DNA of 64,000 nucleotides from NCBI RefSeq assembly GCF_001422365.1, contig NZ_LMMT01000015.1, positions 54,966 to 118,965 of the forward strand, in the 5' to 3' direction. Each line of letters begins with the position of its first letter. Position 1 is the stretch's first letter. The notes under the pieces were generated by a model, which was not told the origin of the DNA, searched no databases, and saw only the letters and a list, made by a program, of their open reading frames with translations. The stretch comes from Pseudorhodoferax sp. Leaf265 (GTDB lineage Bacteria > Pseudomonadota > Gammaproteobacteria > Burkholderiales > Burkholderiaceae_C). This document shows, in pieces, positions 30,611-37,099 of this stretch. The translations under genes were made by a program, and so were the position numbers.

Positions 30611-31045
30611 TCAGGCCGGTTGTGGCGCGGCCGCCGAGGCCGGCAGGCCGAACACGCGGTCGAAGCCCCAGTTGAAGACGAAGGTGTAGACCAGGAAGAA
30701 CAGCAGCAGCGCTGCGTCGTAGAGCAGGGCTTCCCACAGGCCCACGCCCAGGTACCAGGCGAACACCGGCACCAGGATGAAGGCCAGCCCGCCCTCGAAG
30801 CCCAGCGCATGGCCGATGCGCCGCTTGAGCGAGCGCCCGCGCACGGGCTGGCGCTTCTCCCAGGCCTCGAACAGCGTGTTGAACACCAGGTTCCAAATCA
30901 CCGCGATGGCCGAGGCGATGGTGGCCAGCACCGTAGACTGCCCCGCGCCCGCACCGGACATGGCGGCCAGCCCCACGCTGGCGCACAGGATGGCGATCCC
31001 TTCGTAGAGGGTGACGTAGACGATCTTGCGTTGAATGCCTTGCAT
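30611..31045 (-). CDS. PACE family multidrug efflux protein
   Basis: A 144-residue four-helix inner membrane protein with two tandem bacterial transmembrane pair domains. The PACE signatures are clear: VTLYEGIAIL with the conserved Glu in helix 1, WNLVFNTLFEAWE in the helix 2/loop, HALGFEGGLAFI in helix 3 and FNWGFDRVFG in helix 4. Relatives such as AceI export chlorhexidine, acriflavine or short diamines. It is divergent from a LysR regulator, as is usual for this family (AceR-type control). Confidence 0.92.
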   Translation of the reverse strand: MQGIQRKIVYVTLYEGIAILCASVGLAAMSGAGAGQSTVLATIASAIAVIWNLVFNTLFEAWEKRQPVRGRSLKRRIGHALGFEGGLAFILVPVFAWYLGVGLWEALLYDAALLLFFLVYTFVFNWGFDRVFGLPASAAAPQPA

Positions 31046-31117
31046 GGCCGCGACTGTATGGCTGCTGCACTGAAAGAAAAAGTCAACTCATGTCAGCGCA
31101 GCTGATAGATTGCGCCC

Positions 31118-32014
31118 ATGGTCTTCAATTCCGACAACGTCGTCCTGTTCCTGGCCGTGCTCGACCAGGGTTCGTTCTCCGCCGCCGCCCGTTCGCTGGG
31201 CCGCGTGCCCTCGGCCGTCAGCATGGCGGTGGCCAACCTGGAGGCCGAGCTGGCCATCCCGCTGTTCGACCGCAGCGGGCGCGAGCCCCAGCCCACGGCC
31301 GCCGCGCGTGCGCTGGAGCCGCAGGCCCGGCAGATCGCGCAGCAGCTGCGCGCGCTGGACGCGCATGCGCTGGCCCTCACGCAGGGGCTGGAGGAGCGGC
31401 TCACGCTGGCCATCACGCCCGAGCTGCTGTCGTCGCGCTGGACCGGCCCGCTCGCGCAGCTGGCGGCCGAGCACCCGCTGCTGGATGTGGAGGTGCTGGT
31501 CTCGCCCCAGGCCGACGCGCTGGCCATGCTGCACACCGGCCGCGCGCAGCTGGCCCTGGTGTTCGAGCGCCCGCGGCTGGACGGGCGCGAGGCCTTCCGC
31601 CAGGTCGGCAACGAGACGCTGCTGGCCGTGGTGGCGCCCGGCCATGGCTTGCTGGGGGAGGCCGATCAGCCGGGCGGCCTGGGCGCGCTGCAGCTGGCCA
31701 ACACGCGCCAGATCGTGATCGCGGGCCGCGACGGCGGCGTGGCCGACCCGCGCGTGGTGTTCGGCCGCCACGTGTGGCACACCGACAGCCCCGAGGCCGC
31801 GATGGGCCTGCTCGAAGCCGGGCTGGGCTGGGGCTGGCTGCCGACCAGCCTGGTGCAGGAGCGGCTGGACCGCGGGCGGCTGGTGGCGCTGCCGCTCAAG
31901 ACGCTGGACAACGGGATGGCGCTCTGCGTGGACGTGGTGTGGTCGCGGGAGAGGCCGTTGGGGTTGGGGGGGAGGGCGTTGGTGGAGGGGATGGCAAGGG
32001 CGAGGGCGGCCTAG
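31118..32014 (+). CDS. LysR family regulator divergent from the PACE pump
   Basis: A 298-residue LTTR. The HTH region is VVLFLAVLDQGSFSAAARSL with SAVSMAVANLEAEL. The effector domain follows from about residue 90. The 72-bp gap to the PACE gene is the likely shared control region. It is the last host-like, very GC-rich gene before the AT-rich island. Confidence 0.92.
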   Translation: MVFNSDNVVLFLAVLDQGSFSAAARSLGRVPSAVSMAVANLEAELAIPLFDRSGREPQPTAAARALEPQARQIAQQLRALDAHALALTQGLEERLTLAITPELLSSRWTGPLAQLAAEHPLLDVEVLVSPQADALAMLHTGRAQLALVFERPRLDGREAFRQVGNETLLAVVAPGHGLLGEADQPGGLGALQLANTRQIVIAGRDGGVADPRVVFGRHVWHTDSPEAAMGLLEAGLGWGWLPTSLVQERLDRGRLVALPLKTLDNGMALCVDVVWSRERPLGLGGRALVEGMARARAA

Positions 32015-32299
32015 TCACTGACTGCCTCACTGCTCACTTCTACGCTGCAGCCATCCTCGTGATTGCTATAACAAAGATTCTTGAAAATGTGTGCATCATT
32101 AATGAGGAATACGTACGTGGCCTTAAAAGGCCCATCCTGGCCGTCGCCGCGATGTCGACCGGCGGATGGCCGCAGTGACCAAAAACAACATCATTCAAGG
32201 GAGATGCTTGATGTAGACCTGACCAGACACGGAGTCGTGCCTAAAAACACCTGCCGATCCTTAAGGCCCGGCCATCCCACGGTGCAGAATGCGATCAAA
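32015..32299. other. Gene-free left edge of the AT-richer island
   Basis: No coding frame with family support. A self-complementary GGCCTTAAAAGGCC lies near 32120, with no U-run after it. Base composition falls abruptly compared with the LysR gene, which places the left boundary of the inserted DNA close to 32015-32050. No integrase, direct repeat or tRNA end was recognised. Confidence 0.4.
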
Positions 32300-32333
32300 C
32301 AAAAAGGTGAGGCGGCCCGCTCCTGCCGCCTCG
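32300..32333 (-). terminator. Intrinsic terminator of the DRT3 transcript
   Basis: On the minus strand a perfect 8-bp GC stem, GAGGCGGC (32332-32325) and GCCGCCTC (32316-32309), closes an 8-nt loop. It is followed after three bases by TTTTT (32305-32301). This is a textbook Rho-independent terminator for transcripts coming from drt3a/drt3b and the intergenic RNA. Confidence 0.85.
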
Positions 32334-32446
32334 CACCCCATCCCCAATTGATATAGGAACAAGGTCGGCGCTTGTGTGTGGGCTGCCAACAGCCATTAGG
32401 GTAAAGCGGAGCGCCGCCGTCAGTATACCTCACGGCTCCGCTTTGC
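32300..32446 (-). ncRNA. Candidate DRT3 non-coding RNA
   Basis: This segment lies immediately downstream of drt3b and ends at the intrinsic terminator. Read on the minus strand it contains a perfect 10-bp hairpin (arms 32444-32435 and 32412-32403, overlapping the last drt3b codons). Next comes a second hairpin GGCTG-TTGG-CAGCC (32394-32381), then directly CACACACA (32380-32373), then the terminator stem. A dinucleotide template next to a stem is what is expected of the ncRNA partner of DRT3. The 5' end is not known and may lie within drt3b. Identification is from structure and position only. Confidence 0.65.
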
Positions 32447-34492
32447 ATCTAGCTCCCTTCCAAGATCGAACTTATCGCCCCAAGCGGTGAACCAGTGATC
32501 GTTAGACGCTTGAACCGACATAAAGCTTGCAGGATCTAAGCCGAAAGTCTGCCCGATGCGTTCCTTAGTAGCGGTACTGATATAAGGACAGATGATGAGG
32601 TCTAGCAGCATGATCAAGGCTTCGGTGTCCTCGTGGCAGAGGGCCTTCGTGTGTTCAAGCTTGGCGACGATATGCGCCTCCAGAAAATCTTTTAACTTAG
32701 TGTATCGAACTTTGTCCTTTATATATGTCAGAAGAATAGTTATCGAAAAGTGGCTCATAAATCCAGCCGGGCGGCAGTAGTTTCCGGTCCCTTTCTCCTC
32801 TTTTATTAGAAAGTGTCGGAGCAGGATGGGGGGTGGAAGCCAATATTCACGACCTATCTGAGACAACGAGAGAAGGAGATAAAGACTCTCAACTTCTCGA
32901 TAAGCACTCATGGTGTTCTTGTCGAGTTGCTGCACGACGTTGTCGTGCACATACTTGAATAGCAAATGCTTCAGCTCATGCGGGAAGTTCTGCGAGTTCA
33001 GGAAATCTACCGAGGTTGCGATCATTCGGCAGAGACGAATCGTGTGATTTACTTTAGGACTTGCAGAATAAGCAAAGAAAGAAAACTCCATGATGGCTAG
33101 CAAAGATCTTGAAAGTCGTCTGCGATTCCGATCGGAATTGTCGCATCCAACATAGACCTTGAATAGCTTTTCGATCTTGTTTTCCGCTATGGCAAACGTA
33201 TAGTTCAAAAGTTCGCCGTATGTGATCCCTGATTCTTTTATCGCAGATTTGTACCCAATTATTAGGCGGTTCGTATTTATGCTGCAAACCAAATTCTTTG
33301 TCGGCGAAGTTAAGGGCGAGGCCGAATCTTCCTCCTCGCACTTTGGGCTGATCTGTTCATTAAGGAGTGCCGAGACACGCTCTTTGGCTATTGTGATTTC
33401 GGTGATGATCGGTTTTTGGTAATGCTTTATCTTTGCTGTATTGATACTAAGCTTCTTCGATTTGAGAAGATCCTGTAGTGCGTCAAATATTTTTGTTCGC
33501 GTAGATTCGTCGTTATAAAAAACAAAAAAATCATCTACGTATCGAAAAATCTCATAATCCACCTTGTGGCGCAGGTTTTCCGCAGCTCGCAATCGCTCGA
33601 CCAGCTTAAAGTCAATGGATTGCAGGATGATCTCTGCAAAAATCCGAGAAAACTCTGGTCCAATAACAATGCCGTTCGTCTCTTTGTGATTTAAATTCTG
33701 CATGAGAGCGTCAAAGCGCCCCCCAAACGTCTTCTTTGATTCTTCTAGGCCAAATTTTGTCTGATCCTTGCCCAAGATTGCCCATGGCAATGAATGGGTG
33801 TAAATGCTATCAAAGCACTTGCTTACGTCAATCTGAACCATTGCATCGTATTTTTTCTCGCTACGATGGTATTTTCGTGATTCGAAGAATCGATGTATGT
33901 TTCGAAATTCTTTGTAGACGAAGTAAGAGCCAATTTGCTCATATTCTTTGCCGTCCTCCTCCACTCCCGCGATGACATCCAGGCGCTGCTCGTGCAGCTT
34001 GTCCTTAAAGTAGACATAGCGGGATACTGAAGCAGGGCGGCGGATAGAAAATTCGCTTACGGATGTGTGATAAATAATTAACGCGCTGTGAGTTGCATAA
34101 AAACTGGCAACTTCAATCTGATTGCGTGGGTGAATGACGCTTAATGTGCGGCCGTCAAGATTGTGTGCAACCCGAAAATTAAAGGGTATGGTTGCCATCT
34201 GGCATTTCCCGAGAGAAACGAAACGGCGCGTCTTCTGCTTGCCCCACTCTGTCACGACTTCGGTATTTACGGGCGTGTGTTTATGTATTCCAAACAGCAG
34301 TTTCATTGTCTGATCAAGGATCGGTTTGTCACATATCCAGCGTAACTGTCTGTTCTCTATTTCGACACTATATTTCCGTAGAAACCGGTAGTAGCCCCTG
34401 TTGGAAAACGTTGGAGGCACCTCGAAAGGCAGCATGTCCGTCAGTACGGGCCGTTGCTTGCGGTGGGTAAGTGATATGCGCCGCTTAGCCAT
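32420..34492 (-). CDS. drt3b: Antiviral reverse transcriptase Drt3b (UG8-like)
   Basis: A 690-residue protein with an RT palm in its first half. Motif A is VQIDVSKCFDSIYTHSL (Asp222). Motif B is GIVIGPEFSRIFAEIIL (about 274-290). Motif C is FRYVDDFFVFY with YVDD at 318-321. A long C-terminal alpha-rich region of about 330 residues has no recognised domain. Length and the paired RT neighbour fit the Drt3b (UG8) class of defence RTs. Both catalytic Asp of YVDD are intact. The ATG at 34492 overlaps the end of drt3a by 8 nt, so the two are translationally coupled. Codon use is markedly AT-richer than in flanking genes, a sign of horizontal transfer. Group II intron or retron RT identity is less likely, as there are no maturase or msr/msd features. 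Confidence 0.85.
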   Translation of the reverse strand: MAKRRISLTHRKQRPVLTDMLPFEVPPTFSNRGYYRFLRKYSVEIENRQLRWICDKPILDQTMKLLFGIHKHTPVNTEVVTEWGKQKTRRFVSLGKCQMATIPFNFRVAHNLDGRTLSVIHPRNQIEVASFYATHSALIIYHTSVSEFSIRRPASVSRYVYFKDKLHEQRLDVIAGVEEDGKEYEQIGSYFVYKEFRNIHRFFESRKYHRSEKKYDAMVQIDVSKCFDSIYTHSLPWAILGKDQTKFGLEESKKTFGGRFDALMQNLNHKETNGIVIGPEFSRIFAEIILQSIDFKLVERLRAAENLRHKVDYEIFRYVDDFFVFYNDESTRTKIFDALQDLLKSKKLSINTAKIKHYQKPIITEITIAKERVSALLNEQISPKCEEEDSASPLTSPTKNLVCSINTNRLIIGYKSAIKESGITYGELLNYTFAIAENKIEKLFKVYVGCDNSDRNRRRLSRSLLAIMEFSFFAYSASPKVNHTIRLCRMIATSVDFLNSQNFPHELKHLLFKYVHDNVVQQLDKNTMSAYREVESLYLLLSLSQIGREYWLPPPILLRHFLIKEEKGTGNYCRPAGFMSHFSITILLTYIKDKVRYTKLKDFLEAHIVAKLEHTKALCHEDTEALIMLLDLIICPYISTATKERIGQTFGLDPASFMSVQASNDHWFTAWGDKFDLGRELDAKRSREVY

Positions 34493-35831
34493 GTTTCCAC
34501 GCCTCAACGATAACTCGGAGTTCCTTGGGACTGAAATTATGGTAGCGCTTTTGTTGGAAACCAGTCGTGAATTTGCAGTGCTTCAATTTCTTCTGCAAGC
34601 TGGTTCGTTTTAATTCTCCGATATGTTTTTTTAGTTTTTTGTCAAGCAGTGTGAAACTCCGCAAATTTGTAACGATCGAATTGTTGAAGTAGATTCCGGT
34701 CACTGCGGAGGCCTTGCTATTCGCGAGGCGGGTGTTGGCCGTCAAAAATTTCACACGCGCAGCCAATTTTCTGAATGCATTTTTAGGGCTAATGGGTTTC
34801 TCTTGCCAGTAATCTGAGAACGCCAAATTTATTCGGGTGCGATATTTTGATATTTTGGCCGCACTGGGGCTGATATCAACTTTTCCAGCCTTCACAGCAA
34901 ATCGATATCCAAGATATTCAAACTTCTTTAAGGTCGAAGCGGCTAACTCAAATTCAAAAGTTTTTTTCGCGTTATGGGAGAGTCCTCTTTTCCCAAGGAT
35001 GTCGATGATTCTAGTCTTAAATGATCCAAGAGCTTGTCCGGCCGGAGGACGTGCAAAAATTGTTACTATGTCGTCTACATAACGGCAATAGAGGACTAAT
35101 CCAGGAAGCGACCGAATTTCATCGTCAACTGGCATCAGGTAAAGCTCTGCCAAGTACGCGCTGATGCCTACGCCGCGTGGGATTCCCTCGGGTGATCCGG
35201 AAATCGCGCCGTACGAGTTAAGGACCTGCTTGATATACTTTTTCGATGCGGGGCTTAGCAAATTATCGCGATCCAGTTTCTCGATAAGTCGTTTCCGGTC
35301 GATGCTTTCATAGAAGGATGAGATATCAGTGCGAACTAGCTCGAAGGGGAAATCGCTGCCAAGTAGATCTCGAAGCTGGCAGGCCAAATCGTGGCGGCTG
35401 GCCTGTTTTACGTCGTAGATGTGGTGGATGTTGAGTTGCAGCTGTTTGATGACAAAAAATGTTTCTGGCTCTGCGTCTATGCAAAAAACCGACTTTCCTT
35501 TTGGTCCTGTTTTTTGGGAAAGTTTGATGCTGAAGCTTGGCTTTAGGACTTTTTGACTGATGTCATCCATGAGGCTATTGATTGCAGAAGACTTGACTTC
35601 TTTGGCAGATGCCAAGTCAGCCTTCAGAGCAAGTAACTGGGCCTTGAAAGCATCGGGCGTTAATGTGGCTTCAACTTGCCTTAGCGCGCGGATCTCCTTT
35701 ACCTTATCGCGGACAGCGAAAGTAAGTGGTTCAAGTGTGGGGAAATATCGCGTGGCTAGATCAGAGCCCTTTCGATTCTCTATGTCATATATGCGACGGA
35801 AATTCTCCGCGGTGAACATTTGGTCAAGCAT
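34485..35831 (-). CDS. drt3a: Antiviral reverse transcriptase Drt3a (UG3-like)
   Basis: A 448-residue RT. Motif A is VRTDISSFYESID (Asp169). Motif B is GIPRGVGISAYLAELYL (216-232). Motif C is CRYVDDIVTIF (YVDD at 251-254). Motif D/E regions are near AKKTFEF and FEYLGYRF. The 130-residue N-terminal extension is helical and has no known domain. The pairing with a second, larger RT in the order drt3a-drt3b defines the type 3 defence-associated RT (DRT3) system. No integrase, maturase or nuclease domain is present. The ATG at 35831 has no strong Shine-Dalgarno sequence; Met5 (35819) is an alternative. Confidence 0.85.
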   Translation of the reverse strand: MLDQMFTAENFRRIYDIENRKGSDLATRYFPTLEPLTFAVRDKVKEIRALRQVEATLTPDAFKAQLLALKADLASAKEVKSSAINSLMDDISQKVLKPSFSIKLSQKTGPKGKSVFCIDAEPETFFVIKQLQLNIHHIYDVKQASRHDLACQLRDLLGSDFPFELVRTDISSFYESIDRKRLIEKLDRDNLLSPASKKYIKQVLNSYGAISGSPEGIPRGVGISAYLAELYLMPVDDEIRSLPGLVLYCRYVDDIVTIFARPPAGQALGSFKTRIIDILGKRGLSHNAKKTFEFELAASTLKKFEYLGYRFAVKAGKVDISPSAAKISKYRTRINLAFSDYWQEKPISPKNAFRKLAARVKFLTANTRLANSKASAVTGIYFNNSIVTNLRSFTLLDKKLKKHIGELKRTSLQKKLKHCKFTTGFQQKRYHNFSPKELRVIVEAWKHG

Positions 35832-37099
35832 TGCGTGAAACTATTCCATTAAATCTACGTCGGTGCAGCATCCTTGGAATACCTTATGATTAGAGTAACG
35901 ATAATTTCTGTTGCGAGGCAAAGATCACTATAAGTAATCAAGGCGAGAACTGATTGGTAACGGCAAGGTGGTAGGTACGCCGCCAGTAAGAGTCCGCGAT
36001 TCTCAAACGCCCGCAGACTGGCGTCAGTCTTATCAAATCGGTCACCCTCTGCATGGCCGCCGCAGGCAGGTCAGCGTTTCCGATCGCTTCTAAGCAGACA
36101 GTGCGACGCACAGGTTCCGAAGCTTGTGAAGTGCCCCATACAGTGCTACGCCGTCGTGTTCCGCCGGGACAGTTCAGGGCGTGCGCCAGGTCGATGCAAA
36201 GAGCAGCTGATCGCCAGCGGCGAATCTTTGCTAGATCAGGAGGCAAGTGCATCGCTGACCTGCTGGACCGTCTGAGCAGTGGGCGAGCGGCGCGCGGCCA
36301 CGATGTATTACCCAGTACGACACCGCATCCAGCTCCACGCCAAGGCAGCAGCCCCACGAGGTCAATCCGATTGACGGCCGTGCCACATTTGCGCCTTCCC
36401 ATCGCCTCCCTTTTGTAGAGATGTCGATTTAGAAACCTTCTGAAACAATCCTATGAGGGATTTGCGCAGGGGTTGCAACTGAGCCGCGCAAGTTCTCCAT
36501 CAATTGGTGGAGAGGGCGCCCGGGAGCGTGTCAACCGGATTGCGTGACGCAGGCGGTTTGGCGGCGCCGAGCCCGACATAGCAGCGGACACTGATCCGCA
36601 CAGCTGCACGATTTTTGAACGTCCAAGCGCAGTCTTTCGGCCGTCTTCCAGACAGGTGCGGCGGAGGGCCCGCAACGCGTCGCTGGCTTGCGTTCGGGTG
36701 GCCGAACGCGGCAGTGCACGCCGTTCGGAAAACCGTCCATTGCCCGGTTTCGCCGTGGGCCGCCATCGATTCGCCGGCCACGGCCTCCGACCAGCCGGCC
36801 GGTTCCTTTGCACCCAGCTCCGACCACCCCTGTGCCTCCGGCCAAGCATGTGCCTCCGGCCAAGCATGTGCGGGCGGCCCTCAGGCGTGCACAAGCAGCA
36901 GCCTTTCCCCCGCGCGCGGCGGCTCGTGAAGACCCGTGGCATGCCACGCAAATCGAGTTCTTGCCGATGGCACGGATCGTGCGCTGCAAGCCACGAGGGT
37001 CTTGTCCTCTAGAAGGGCTGCATGCGCGCACCGGCCTTGCGCGACATGTCCGCTGCGCGCGGCAGCCCGCCAAGTCCAACGTCAATTGAGGGATCAGGG
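35832..37099. other. 1.27-kb stretch without a supportable gene (right edge of island)
   Basis: 35832-35950 is AT-rich and should hold the drt3a promoter. From about 35950 the composition becomes mixed, then very GC-rich after about 36450. Frames of 80-230 codons exist on both strands, but none shows a recognisable motif, a good start context or a family likeness. The stretch could be decayed host or mobile DNA at the insertion junction. The part just before 37100 carries the GAGGG ribosome binding site of the protease gene. Confidence 0.4.
36831..36866. repeat. Two-copy 18-bp tandem repeat
   Basis: TGTGCCTCCGGCCAAGCA is present twice in direct tandem (36831-36848 and 36849-36866), followed by a partial third start TGTGC. 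It lies in the gene-free stretch right of the DRT3 island. Too short to be a CRISPR or integron element. Confidence 0.8.

Noticed and set aside
32403-32444. 10-bp hairpin at the end of drt3b considered as a terminator
   Set aside because: No U-run follows on the minus strand, and a proper terminator lies about 70 nt further on. It is better read as part of the structured RNA.
34275-34280. GTGTGT on the plus strand inside drt3b, considered as an alternative DRT3 template
   Set aside because: It lies within the coding sequence of the RT with no local hairpin or terminator, unlike the longer repeat at 32373-32380.
32420-35831. Group II intron or retron identity for the RT pair
   Set aside because: No maturase, HNH or intron-domain V-like structure, no msr/msd fold upstream of an RT, and two coupled RTs are not typical of either class.
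35938-36402. 154-codon minus-strand frame upstream of drt3a as a third system gene
   Set aside because: No motif, poor start context and Arg-rich composition similar to shadows on the opposite strand; not supportable as a gene.
36831-36866. Two 18-bp direct repeats considered as a CRISPR-like array
   Set aside because: Only two units with no spacer between them and no cas genes in the window.
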